This document shows positions 15,865-23,433 of a stretch of 23,433 nt of DNA, piece by piece (within the stretch, counting starts at the first letter, position 1; each line of letters starts with the position of its first letter). This stretch comes from Spirochaetota bacterium (lineage in GTDB: Bacteria > Spirochaetota > Spirochaetia > DSM-27196 > PWMO01), in NCBI GenBank assembly GCA_009908735.1, contig JAAAOR010000036.1:1-23433 (forward strand), read 5' to 3'. The notes under the pieces are model-generated. The model had not been told where the DNA came from and did no database searches. It saw nothing but the letters and a program-made list of their open reading frames with translations. The position numbers and the translations under genes are program-made.

Positions 15865-16695
15865 CTATCGGTCCCGGCCTTCCGTCGCTTCTCTGTTGGT
15901 CGCCTCCACCGCCTTCGGCAGCAGCACGTCCTTCACCCAGCCGAACTCGGGATTTACCTCCAGCGCGTCGCGAAAGGAAGACGCGGCGGCACGATGGTCG
16001 TTTGTGCGCATCTGCGTGATGCCGAGCCAGGTGTAGGCCTCGTCGTGCCCCCAGGTCGGCTGCAGCGAGTCTGGCGCGGAGCCGTTTTCGAAGAGCGCGA
16101 TGGAGCGCTTCAGGTTGCGGACGGCGCGTTCCTTGTCGCCGCCCCACTGCTCCGGCGTAAAGTAGTCGCTCTGCGCCTGCAGGAAAACGACGCGCGGACT
16201 GTTTGGCGCGTGCTCTTTCGCCTCGGCCATCGCCTCCTCGGCCTTCGGCCCCAGCACCATGCCGTACATCGGCTTGATGGCCATCTTTCGACCGTACTGA
16301 CTGGCGAGCAGGGCATATGCCTCGCCGAACGCATCGTCGATTTCCACCGCCGTTTCCAGGTGTTCAATGGAGCGGTCGGCGTACTGCAGCGACTGCTTCT
16401 CCTCGTCGGTAATATCCATCATCCGCCGGTAGGCCAGCCCGGCGTAGTAGTGGGCGAGATCGGCGTACTCGGTGTCGGCCTGCGCGATACGCTCGAAGGT
16501 GGCGCGCGCCTGCTGAATCTTGCCGGCCTCCCGGTGATTGACGCCGTCGGCCAGCGTTGCCTTGGCCGTCATGAGCGGCCCGCGAACCGACGCGTTGTCG
16601 GCGGAGCCGGTGGACTGACCGCGCACGGCCGGTGCCGCAGCATGCGCGATACAGAGAATCAAGAGGAAGGGACGAAACCATCGGGAGATCGTCAT
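15865..16695 (-). CDS. Secreted TPR-repeat protein
   Basis: The product is 276 residues from the ATG at 16695; a longer frame starts at 16740. Signal peptide: 'TISRWFRPFLLILCIAHAAAPAVRGQ', with likely cleavage near A-V-R-G-Q. The mature part is helical with TPR-like units, for example 'GKIQQARATFERIAQADTEYADLAHYYAGLAYR' and 'AYTWLGITQMRTNDHRAAASSFRDALEVNPEF' with the usual A/G/Y/A/F/A/P pattern. A segment 'ASQYGRKMAIKPMYGMVLGPKAEEAMAEAKEHAPNSPR' resembles a family of periplasmic TPR proteins often linked to TonB-dependent receptors in Bacteroidota. It lies about 80 bp after the receptor gene and likely forms an envelope module with it. Confidence 0.8.
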   Translation of the reverse strand: MTISRWFRPFLLILCIAHAAAPAVRGQSTGSADNASVRGPLMTAKATLADGVNHREAGKIQQARATFERIAQADTEYADLAHYYAGLAYRRMMDITDEEKQSLQYADRSIEHLETAVEIDDAFGEAYALLASQYGRKMAIKPMYGMVLGPKAEEAMAEAKEHAPNSPRVVFLQAQSDYFTPEQWGGDKERAVRNLKRSIALFENGSAPDSLQPTWGHDEAYTWLGITQMRTNDHRAAASSFRDALEVNPEFGWVKDVLLPKAVEATNREATEGRDR

Positions 16696-16776
16696 GGCGG
16701 AAGCTCGGGTCAGGTGGTTCGGAGGAAACAGAGGAGGCACGCGGCAGTGGCGCAGAGCGGGAGCGCGGGCGAGCGG

Positions 16777-19086
16777 TTAGCGGCGCAGGTTGAGGTTGAC
16801 GCCGAAGTACACGGATCGCTGCAGGGGCGCCTGCTGGGCGGTGCGCTCGCTGTAGGTCGGGTCGTACTCGTACCCGAGCACGTTGGCGCGTCCCAGCACG
16901 TTGTTGACGGAGACGTAGAACACGACGCTGTGGTCGTCGCCGAACGGCAGGTAGTAGTTGAGCTGGGTGTCGACGCGCTGAAAGGCGGGAAGCCGCTCGG
17001 AGCCGACCGGTCCCTCGACGGGCGTGTAGAAGGCACCTCCCTGTGCGGGCTCACCGCGGACGATGGGGGTGTGCGGCCGGCCGGTTGCCGAGCGGACAGT
17101 GACGCCAGTGCTCACGACGCCGCCGGCCAGGTCGTTGATCAGCGTCACGTTCGCGACAGCGCTGAGGTTGTGCGTGATGTCAAACGGCGAGGGGCCGTTT
17201 TCAACCGTCACATCTCCCTCGCCCCGTTGCCGGACCTGCCGGCGATTCGACTCTAGGTAGCTGTAGGAGGCACGGCCGTAGACGCGGGTTTTCAGAAACT
17301 CGCCGTACTTCAAGAAGACGTCCACGCCGCGCGACCATCCGTCGCCACCGTTGGTGAGCTCGCTTGAGGATGCGCCGTCGGGGTCGCCGAGGACGAGGTT
17401 GTCGTAGGGCTTGTAGTAGGCTTCAACGCGGGCCATGACAGCACCGCGGTCGTGCTTAATCCCGGCGATATAGTGCTGGGCGCGCTGCGGCTCCAGGTTC
17501 GGATTGCCGGTGGTCGTGTTGTAATTCGAGGGTGCCGCGAACTGGTGAAATATCCCCCAGGAGGCGTAGGTGTCGGTTTGTTCGCCGACGAGATAATTTA
17601 GCGACAGGCGCGGGTCGGCCGTTACGGCACCGGATGCGGAGTGGTAGTCGGTGCGTATACCGGCGCGGCCTTTCAGGCGAAACAGCAGGTTGGACTCAAT
17701 CTCGGCGTACGCGCCGGAGCGCGTCACCGGAAACCGTTCGTCGAACGTGGTCGGGCCCCCGCCGGCGGTGCCCTGCGGAAGGGTACCCTCGAAGACGCTC
17801 ACGGTGCGCTGCACCTCGGCGCCGGTGTGCACGTCGACACCCGGAGCAAGCGCGTAGGTCAGATCCGTGCGTAGCTTGTAAATGTCGTCGCCGGGGCGGA
17901 GGTCGAGCGTGCCAAAGGTCTGGCGCGAGGTAAACCGGTTCATCGACAGACTGGTGGAGACGTCCCAGGCGCCGAAGGTGTCTTTCCACTGAAGGTTGTG
18001 CAGCCAGTTGGTGGAGGTGGTCCGGTAGGTCTGCGCAGCGTCCGGTGACTGCACCTGCACGCCCATACTGCTAGCGGAGCGGTAGTTGAACAGCTTGATC
18101 TGCCCAGTCTCCGAATAGTTGTAAATCAGGCTGAGGTTGGCGTCGTTGCTGCGAGGTGTTTGGCTAAACTCGTTGGTGTGCCCGTTCAACCGAAACAGCA
18201 TGCCGGTGAACGACTGATTCCCGGAAAACCGCACGCCGAGCTTGTCCTCGACGATGGGCGCATCCACGCCGACAGACGTGGCGGCGAGGCTAAGGTTGGT
18301 GTAGTATGTCTCCCGCTCTGGCATGCCTTTGCTGTCCATCGCCAGGACGCCAGAGAGCGCGTTACCGTATTTTGCGGAGAAGCCGCCGGTCGAGAAGTTG
18401 ACGCCGTCCACGAGGAAGGGCGGCACGGTGCCGAACGTCGAGGTTGTAGGCGACTCGTAGCGGTACGGGTGCGCCACGGTAGCCTGGTCGAGCAGCGTCA
18501 CGGTTTCGGCTACGTCGCCGCCGCGAACGAAGAAGCTGGATCCACCGTCGACCGAGGCCACGCCGGGAAAGGTTTGCACCGCCCGAAAAATGTCGGCGGA
18601 GGTGCCCGGCGTCGTGACCACGTCCAGCGTGCTGAGCGAGACGGACTGATCTTCGCCAATGGAGTAGCTGCTGGCGGATACGGTCGCCCCGCCCATCTCG
18701 ACGATCTCGGTGCGCAGGTCAACATCAACGGTGAGGGTGTCCCCGCTGTCCAGGTCGATCGTGCGCGAAAACGGTCTATACCCAAGCGCCGACGCCTCGA
18801 GCGTCTTCGTACCCGTCACGGTCGTGGAAAAGCGGTAACGGCCGTCCTCATCGGAGGCGGCCCCGTCCATGGTGCCGGCGATCAACACGTTGGCGTACGG
18901 CACGGGAGCGCCCGTTTCGTCGGTCACCCGCCCCTGCACGACCGTCGAACTCGAGGTATCCACCGCATGGGCTGCAGCGAACGCGGGTCCTCCGGCAACA
19001 ACGAGCCCAGCAAGCAGAATGAGAGCAATGCCGCGACAGGTAAAGCGAGCGCCGCAGGTCCGGAGAAGGCGTCCGTATCTCCACAT
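16777..19086 (-). CDS. TonB-dependent outer-membrane receptor
   Basis: The product is 769 residues from the ATG at 19086 (a frame extends to 19179). The signal peptide is about 1-40 ('ALILLAGLVVAGGPAFAAAHA'). A carboxypeptidase-regulatory-like domain follows at about 47-130 ('VVQGRVTDETGAPVPYANVLIAGT' and 'SDEDGRYRF'). The plug domain is at about 150-270, with 'DIFRAVQTFPGVASVDGGSSFFVRGG' and 'LVDGVNFSTGGFSAKYGNALSGVL'. The beta barrel runs to 'SVYFGVNLNLRR', ending in an aromatic/hydrophobic strand as barrels do. It transports a ligand across the outer membrane using TonB energy. No SusD partner is next to it. Heading the same-strand block that makes the peptide, it may import the modified peptide, a metal complex of it, or the compound it helps acquire. 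Confidence 0.9.
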   Translation of the reverse strand: MWRYGRLLRTCGARFTCRGIALILLAGLVVAGGPAFAAAHAVDTSSSTVVQGRVTDETGAPVPYANVLIAGTMDGAASDEDGRYRFSTTVTGTKTLEASALGYRPFSRTIDLDSGDTLTVDVDLRTEIVEMGGATVSASSYSIGEDQSVSLSTLDVVTTPGTSADIFRAVQTFPGVASVDGGSSFFVRGGDVAETVTLLDQATVAHPYRYESPTTSTFGTVPPFLVDGVNFSTGGFSAKYGNALSGVLAMDSKGMPERETYYTNLSLAATSVGVDAPIVEDKLGVRFSGNQSFTGMLFRLNGHTNEFSQTPRSNDANLSLIYNYSETGQIKLFNYRSASSMGVQVQSPDAAQTYRTTSTNWLHNLQWKDTFGAWDVSTSLSMNRFTSRQTFGTLDLRPGDDIYKLRTDLTYALAPGVDVHTGAEVQRTVSVFEGTLPQGTAGGGPTTFDERFPVTRSGAYAEIESNLLFRLKGRAGIRTDYHSASGAVTADPRLSLNYLVGEQTDTYASWGIFHQFAAPSNYNTTTGNPNLEPQRAQHYIAGIKHDRGAVMARVEAYYKPYDNLVLGDPDGASSSELTNGGDGWSRGVDVFLKYGEFLKTRVYGRASYSYLESNRRQVRQRGEGDVTVENGPSPFDITHNLSAVANVTLINDLAGGVVSTGVTVRSATGRPHTPIVRGEPAQGGAFYTPVEGPVGSERLPAFQRVDTQLNYYLPFGDDHSVVFYVSVNNVLGRANVLGYEYDPTYSERTAQQAPLQRSVYFGVNLNLRR

Positions 19087-19406
19087 GGATTCGTGCAGAC
19101 AGGTGAGCAGGGTGAGAGGCAGCGAAGGACGGCGTCGCGTTACACGATAATCGCCTTTTCCCCTTTGCTGCAGTCTCACACTATCGGTCTGTCCCCCTTA
19201 CTGTCCAGCAAGAATCGACGAGTTGCTGTATTCATCGATGGACTGAGATATGGAAAGGTAAAGCGTTTTCCTATAACACCTATGTGATATACATTTCTTG
19301 AGACAAATCTATAAAGACGTGTTCACCGCTGTCTTTTCACCAATGTACAGGCAGCCTGACTCCGTTTTTCTCAATCGTTCGGCCTTGCTGACTCCTGGTA
19401 ACGACC
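19087..19406. other. Divergent intergenic region (receptor versus DUF3108-like gene)
   Basis: The 320 bp between the two divergent starts are much richer in A/T (especially about 19250-19330) than the genes around them. They should hold the promoters of both the TonB receptor/TOMM block and the plus-strand gene. On the minus strand a TAGATTTG stands out and is listed separately. I see no direct-repeat pair that fits a LytTR operator. Confidence 0.5.
19304..19311 (-). promoter_or_regulatory. Candidate -7 promoter element of the receptor/TOMM block
   Basis: TAGATTTG on the minus strand fits the Bacteroidota -7 consensus TAnnTTTG exactly. It lies about 218 nt upstream of the receptor ATG in an AT-rich stretch. 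The nearest upstream TTG is about 29 nt away, which is longer than the usual spacing, so the -33 half is not well supported. Confidence 0.35.
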
Positions 19407-20387
19407 ATGTTGACTTCCCACGCTTCGCTTCTTCGCCCCTCCGCTTATTCACCTTCTAGACGTTCTTCCGGTCGCACATTCCTTCGCGTCCGGTCGGGAC
19501 GGGCATGCGCATGCAGGGCTGCTGCGATGCTGCTTCTCCTGATGTTCGCGGTCGCGCCCGCCTCCTACGCACAGGAGGCCTCCTCCAGCGCTGAAAAGAC
19601 CCCGTCAGACGCGTCTTCTAACTCCCCGTCCTGCACTCCGACCGGCGACGTCTTCCCGGCTACGGACGGTACATTCGGCAACGGTGCTCTCGGCGACCGG
19701 CTGCGACAGGCGACGCTGACGTATACGCTCGACATGACGTTCAGCGGACGGTCGATGGAGATGACGGGTACCCGCCACATCGAACGGGGCGAACGGGACG
19801 GCACGCCGGTCTGGCGCATCACGGACGTGTCGTCGTGGCAAGGCGGATCCTCGACCGACACGGTGGAGATCGACCGTAGCACCCTTCTCCCACAGCGCCG
19901 CATTGCCTCCGGCCGGGGCGGCATTCGTCTGACCTTTTCCGAGAACCATGTGACCGGCGTCGTGACGCAGGGACGCGGCGGAAAGCAGGAGATCGACGTA
20001 GAGCTCCCGATCCCCGTTTACGGCGGTGAGTCGGCGCTGGAAGCGGTGGTCGCCTCTCTCCCGCTCGCGGACGGCTACGACACGCAGCTCCGCACCTTCG
20101 TGCCGTACACGCAGTCGACACGTGTGATGAACGTGTGCGTCACCGGCACGACGACAGTGGAACGACCGGATGGTGCGTCGGCGGAGGCGCTCGTCGTGGA
20201 AATGGTACCGGCGGACGGCGACGGCACGGAGTGGTCGCGTTTGCATGTCTTCGCTGAAGCGCCGCACTACGTTATCGAGGGCGAGTACCACCTGCCCGAA
20301 AGCGCCGGGTCCGGCACAATCCGAATGACGCTCGACGAAGCCTCGTTTGCGTCTGAAGGTGCCGACACGGCGACCTCTTCCCGCTAG
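19407..20387 (+). CDS. Secreted DUF3108-like protein
   Basis: The product is 326 residues, with an in-frame alternative start at 19527 that would begin directly at the signal core 'MLLLLMFAVAPASYAQ'. The mature part has a Ser/Pro-rich linker and then repeating beta strands: 'RQATLTYTLDMTFSGRSMEM', 'VEIDRSTLLPQRRIASGRGGIRLTF', 'YDTQLRTFVPYT', 'HYVIEGEYHLPESAGSGTIRMTL'. This resembles the DUF3108 fold, where a periplasmic beta protein ends in a strand such as this one. It is transcribed away from the receptor and toward the two-component operon, so a shared regulatory region with the receptor is possible. Its function is unknown. Confidence 0.7.
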   Translation: MLTSHASLLRPSAYSPSRRSSGRTFLRVRSGRACACRAAAMLLLLMFAVAPASYAQEASSSAEKTPSDASSNSPSCTPTGDVFPATDGTFGNGALGDRLRQATLTYTLDMTFSGRSMEMTGTRHIERGERDGTPVWRITDVSSWQGGSSTDTVEIDRSTLLPQRRIASGRGGIRLTFSENHVTGVVTQGRGGKQEIDVELPIPVYGGESALEAVVASLPLADGYDTQLRTFVPYTQSTRVMNVCVTGTTTVERPDGASAEALVVEMVPADGDGTEWSRLHVFAEAPHYVIEGEYHLPESAGSGTIRMTLDEASFASEGADTATSSR

Positions 20388-20456
20388 CGCGCGATCGCGG
20401 CTCAAGGGCGACGTAAATCTGAAATGATGTCCCCGTTTTGTTGAAACGTGTTTTCC

Positions 20457-20493
20457 AAAAAAGTATCGCCGGCTCCATGTCATGGGGCCGGCG
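20457..20493 (-). terminator. Intrinsic terminator of the LytS/LytTR operon
   Basis: CGCCGGCTCC (20467-20476) pairs with GGGGCCGGCG (20484-20493), a 10-bp stem with one G-U pair and a small loop. On the minus strand it is followed by ATAC and a run of six T (20457-20462). It lies about 45 nt after the response-regulator stop at 20538, a textbook position. On the plus strand the nearest T-run is too far away, so it is assigned to the minus strand, though it may also slow plus-strand readthrough. Confidence 0.85.
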
Positions 20494-20537
20494 GTCCATT
20501 GAGTGAGGAAGCGTTTTTCTGAAACTGACGTTGTTGC

Positions 20538-21323
20538 TCACAGGATGAGCTTGCGCAGCTTCTTCCCGTAGGAACGGCTGACGCGAACGGAGATGCCGTT
20601 TTCCAGATACGCCTCATAGCCTCCGTTGCGGTCGGCAATGAGTTCGCTGACTGCACCGAGGGCGACGATTGCGGAGCGGTGAACGCGCATAAACCGCTTG
20701 CCATCGAGCCGTTGCTCCAGATCTCCGATGCCGACGGTCGACAGGTAGGTCCGCTCGGTGGTGTGGATCTTCGAATAGTCGCCAGCAGCCTCAATGTGGA
20801 GGATGTCGTCGATCTGCACCCGAACGACCTTGTTGCTGGTTTCGACCAGCAGGTGATCCGAAACCTCGGTTCGCGACCGGCTTTCCTTCAGCATATCCAG
20901 CAGTTGCGCATAGGTGTCGACCGGTGGCGACGCGGTCTGCCACGTTTGGTGAAAGCGGTCGACAGCCTTTGCCAGCCGGTTTTTGCTGTACGGCTTGAGG
21001 AGATAGTCGACAGCACCGGTTTCGAAGGCCTTGACGGCGAACTTCTCATGGGCCGTCATAAAGATGATGTGCGGCATGTGCGAGAGGTGCTTCAGCATGT
21101 CGAAACCCGACCAGCTCGGCATTTGCACGTCCAAGAAGATGAGGTCCGGGCTTTCGTCTTCGATCATGCGGACAGCCTCCGGTCCGCTGTGGCAGCACCC
21201 GATGATGTCGAGCGTATCGTACGAGGCGAGGTGTTCTTCCATGAGCTCGCATGCCGGCACTTCATCATCGACAATAAGAACACGAGCAACGGACGGAGGC
21301 GTGGGCGACGTGGGCGTGGTCAT
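20538..21323 (-). CDS. LytTR-family response regulator
   Basis: The product is 261 residues. The receiver domain (about 13-130) has the acidic pair D19-D20, the phosphoacceptor D65 in 'LIFLDVQMP', T in 'IIFMTAHEKFAVKAFE', and K in 'DYLLKPYSKNRL'. A linker follows, then a LytTR DNA-binding domain (about 160-261): 'DHLLVETSNKVVRVQIDDILHIEAAGDYSKIHTTERTYL', 'RLDGKRFMRVHRSAIVAL', 'YEAYLENGISVRVSRSYGKKLRKLIL'. Phosphorylation by the sensor kinase encoded upstream would activate DNA binding. LytTR regulators often control peptide and bacteriocin genes, which fits the neighbouring cluster, but the target is not shown by the sequence. Confidence 0.93.
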   Translation of the reverse strand: MTTPTSPTPPSVARVLIVDDEVPACELMEEHLASYDTLDIIGCCHSGPEAVRMIEDESPDLIFLDVQMPSWSGFDMLKHLSHMPHIIFMTAHEKFAVKAFETGAVDYLLKPYSKNRLAKAVDRFHQTWQTASPPVDTYAQLLDMLKESRSRTEVSDHLLVETSNKVVRVQIDDILHIEAAGDYSKIHTTERTYLSTVGIGDLEQRLDGKRFMRVHRSAIVALGAVSELIADRNGGYEAYLENGISVRVSRSYGKKLRKLIL

Positions 21324-21413
21324 TTATTTAGCGCGCGGGCGAGAGGCGGAGTGGGTGGAGTACGGCGGCGTCGGACAGAGATAGCGGGGAGTTAGTGGGA
21401 AAAAAAGAGGCGA

Positions 21414-22544
21414 TCAGGATTCCTGGAGAAAGGGCAGTTCTTCGTCGCGGCCGTTGCGGAGAGCGGCCGGCGGGGAGAGCGTGTAGGGAATGGAGAACGC
21501 GACGCGAAAGCCCTTGCCCGGTTCAGTGTCGATAGCAAGGCCGGCATCCGGGCCGAAGCGGCGCACGAGCCGGTTGTTGGTGTTGGAAAGGCCGGTGCCG
21601 CGTTCGAGCAGCTCGTCCTGGCTGACGGCGGTGCCGAGGCCGGTGTCGGCGACGCTAACGTGAAGCTGCTCCCCGCGGACGGCGGCAGTGATCTCCACGG
21701 TTCCGGGCACGTCGAGGGAGCCAAGGCCGTGCTGGACCGCATTCTCGACGAGCGGCTGCAGGATGATAACCGGCATCGAGGCGTCCAGCGTGTTGCGGGG
21801 AATGTCGTACTCCGCCTGGATGCGCCCGACGAACCGCTTTTTCTCAAGGGCCAGGTAGTTTTGGGCGAAGCGGAGCTCTTCGTAGAGCGACGTCACCTCC
21901 CGGTCGGAGCTGTGCAACGCGTAGCGCATCATGTTGCTCAGCATCACGATCATTTCGCGCGCTTCCGCGGGGCTCCGGTTAACTTTGGCGCTGATCGAAT
22001 TGAGCGCGTTGAACAGGAAGTGCGGGTTCATTTGAGCGCGGAGGGCGCTCAGCTCTTGGCGCTCTGCCAGGTTCTTCATCTCGCGCACTTGTTCGCGGCG
22101 CTGCTGTTCGGCCCGGCGCGTTTGCAGAGTGTGGTAGATACCCATCTGCACGACGTAGACTGTCAGGTTGGAGATGAAAATCCAGACTACATTCTGCCCG
22201 AAAGCGTCCGCCGCGGAGGGTCCGGCCGTCCAGCCGATGATGATTTCGGCGGTGCGTAGCGAGACCCAGGCATAGAGCGGGCCAACGGCGGCGTGGGCGA
22301 GCAGCTTCCCCCCCCAGTCGTGCTCCACCATTTCGCGGATGATGAGCCACCAGGCCGGAAGGCTGCACGCAGCCAGGACCGCGCTGCTCACGCCTTGCCC
22401 GATCAGCATATATTGCAGGGGAATACCCGCTGTCGCCGAGATCACGACGGCGAGGATCACCGCGTGGAGGGTCCACAGCGCCAGCGCGACGGCGACGCCA
22501 CCTGCGGTGGGAGAAGGTTTGTCGAGCGTCAGATGGTCATTCAT
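21414..22544 (-). CDS. LytS-type sensor histidine kinase
   Basis: The product is 376 residues with an ATG at 22544. About four membrane helices occupy the first 140 residues (such as 'GVAVALALWTLHAVILAVVISA' and 'VVWIFISNLTVYVVQMGIYHTL'), then a short coiled coil. The His_kinase motif is 'LRAQMNPHFLFNALNSISA' with H175. The ATP-binding domain has the N-box 'LQPLVENAVQHGLG' and 'VADTGLG', ending with a strand-rich C-terminus. There is no obvious extracellular sensing domain, so it may sense a membrane or hydrophobic signal. It is 90 bp upstream of the LytTR regulator gene and on the same strand, forming its partner. Confidence 0.92.
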   Translation of the reverse strand: MNDHLTLDKPSPTAGGVAVALALWTLHAVILAVVISATAGIPLQYMLIGQGVSSAVLAACSLPAWWLIIREMVEHDWGGKLLAHAAVGPLYAWVSLRTAEIIIGWTAGPSAADAFGQNVVWIFISNLTVYVVQMGIYHTLQTRRAEQQRREQVREMKNLAERQELSALRAQMNPHFLFNALNSISAKVNRSPAEAREMIVMLSNMMRYALHSSDREVTSLYEELRFAQNYLALEKKRFVGRIQAEYDIPRNTLDASMPVIILQPLVENAVQHGLGSLDVPGTVEITAAVRGEQLHVSVADTGLGTAVSQDELLERGTGLSNTNNRLVRRFGPDAGLAIDTEPGKGFRVAFSIPYTLSPPAALRNGRDEELPFLQES

Positions 22545-22889
22545 GGGACCCGAGAAGCAAAGTGCAGCCTGAGAGCCTGTTCGAGGGGCGGGAGAACACC
22601 CTCACGCAGCCGGTATCCCGGCCTCGATCCATCGCCGCCTCAAACAACGACCGCGCCCACCGCCCTTCGATTCAATCGGATCCTAACATACTAAACGCGC
22701 ACACCTTTGTCTACACGTTTTACCTCATTCCTAAATCGATATATGGCAAAAAGACGAGAAGAAAGGTGCGAGAGTGGATTAAACGTCGGTGTACTGGGAG
22801 AATCAGGCTGTAACGCTGAGAAGATCGTCGGTCGTGTATTGTTTAGTGGATCGCCCCCGATCGATGAGGACTCCCCACGGTTCAACGCC
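22545..22889. other. Upstream region of the histidine kinase
   Basis: About 345 bp with no supported gene. It includes an AT-richer segment around 22680-22760 that could carry the kinase promoter, though I cannot point to a full TAnnTTTG element. A short 'gagcctgttcga' at 22573-22584 is also found in the tandem repeats that follow, suggesting the repeat family extends in fragments up to the kinase start. Confidence 0.4.
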
Positions 22890-23433
22890 CCATCTCCGAC
22901 ACCTCAAACCGGGTCTCCCCCCGCTCGCACGTAGCCTGTTCGAAGGCGAAACGCGAACGGATTCATCGATACGACGCGAAGCACGATCACAACAGACCGT
23001 GAGGCGTCCATCTCGGCGACGAGGCACGAACCTCGCGCTCCCTGTGATCGAACAGAGCGCCACCGCCTCGATCGCCCTCAACCGCTGACGTGCCCTCCAT
23101 GCGATGACGTCCCCCCATCCCTCATTCCCCATACCCCACATCTCAAATCGGGTCTATCCCCGTTCGCACGGAGCCTGTTCGAAGGCAAAGTGCGAAAGGC
23201 GAAACACGAAGGGATTCGTCGACGGAACGTCAAGTGCTACGACGACAGACCAGGAAACGTCCATCTCGGCGACGAGACACGAACCTCGCGCCCCTGTCAC
23301 GGACCAAAGCGACACCGCCTCGATCGTCCTCAACCGCTGACGTGCCCTCCATGCGATGACGTCCCCCCCCATCCCTCATTCCCCATACCCCACATCCCAA
23401 ATCGGGTCTATCCCCGTTCGCACGGAGCCTGTT
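22890..23433. repeat. Imperfect tandem repeat array, right copy of dispersed repeat
   Basis: Slightly more than two units of about 239 and 254 bp run to the window edge. Shared words recur in the same order in each: 'cgttcgcacggagcctgttc' (variants near 22922, 23161 and 23415), 'ccatctcggcgacgag' near 23006 and 23259, 'tcaaccgctgacgtgccctc' near 23078 and 23330, and a C-rich tract near 23110 and 23362. The units differ by several indels and substitutions, including the length of the C-rich tract. No ORF of interest and no CRISPR-like spacing is present. A related copy exists at 4811-4985. Confidence 0.8.

Noticed and set aside
15100..17256. Very long plus-strand open frame (718 codons) opposite the oxidase, TPR and receptor genes
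   Set aside because: It is antisense to three genes with clear domain motifs. Its translation is rich in Arg/Gly/Val/His with no family features, as expected from a GC-rich complementary frame.
19087..19406. LytTR operator direct repeats in the divergent region
   Set aside because: I looked for two similar nine-base half-sites spaced about 12 bp apart and found none convincing by eye.
22890..23433. CRISPR array
   Set aside because: Repeats are about 240-254 bp long with degenerate identity, not 25-40-bp identical repeats with unique spacers; no cas genes.
4988..23433. Integrase, transposase or tRNA attachment site marking an island
   Set aside because: No integrase, transposase or tRNA gene can be read anywhere in the window; only the direct repeats suggest mobility.

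Overview
The window is high-GC DNA. The proteins are acidic and Ala/Asp/Glu-rich. The only TonB-dependent receptor starts with a carboxypeptidase-regulatory-like domain, and genes generally lack strong Shine-Dalgarno sites. Together this suggests a Bacteroidota-related, often salt-adapted lineage such as Rhodothermota (Rhodothermia/Salinibacter-like). The taxon is inferred from style, not from a marker gene.

Left flank (1-4.5 kb): the end of a plus-strand gene, then minus-strand housekeeping or accessory genes: a small two-helix membrane protein, a RimJ-type acetyltransferase, a lipoprotein, an acidic hypothetical protein, and an AhpD-like protein paired with a 64-residue protein. Next to them lies a frameshifted and truncated remnant of a SARP/BTAD-type transcriptional activator (4116-4522). 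From 4.5 to 5.0 kb the DNA is gene-free and made of degenerate repeats.

Core (5.0-19.1 kb): twelve genes on the minus strand form a thiazole/oxazole-modified microcin (TOMM, streptolysin S-like) gene cluster. In transcription order they are: TonB-dependent receptor, secreted TPR protein, Tat-exported flavin amine oxidase, YcaO cyclodehydratase (SagD-like, with a C-terminal PxPxP tail), a 46-residue precursor peptide, a ThiF-like RRE partner protein (SagC-like), a degenerate SagB-like nitroreductase, a canonical SagB dehydrogenase, a CPBP-family membrane protease (SagE-like), an amidohydrolase, and an ABC-2 ATPase plus permease. The precursor was found by reading the gap between the YcaO and ThiF genes. 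It has a leader ending in Ala-Pro-Gly and then a core holding nine cysteines in eleven positions, like streptolysin S SagA. The expected pathway is: RRE/ThiF protein and YcaO cyclise Cys (and possibly Thr/Ser) to azolines, SagB oxidises them to azoles, the CPBP protease or amidohydrolase trims or protects, and the ABC transporter exports. The envelope genes (receptor, TPR, flavin oxidase) are unusual companions for such a cluster.

Right flank (19.1-23.4 kb): divergent from the receptor is a secreted DUF3108-like protein. Convergent to that is a LytS/LytTR two-component operon with a clear intrinsic terminator at its end. The window finishes in imperfect tandem repeats of about 240-254 bp. A related copy of this repeat lies immediately past the other end of the cluster (about 4.81-4.98 kb), in the same orientation, so the whole block from permease to histidine kinase is bracketed by direct repeats.
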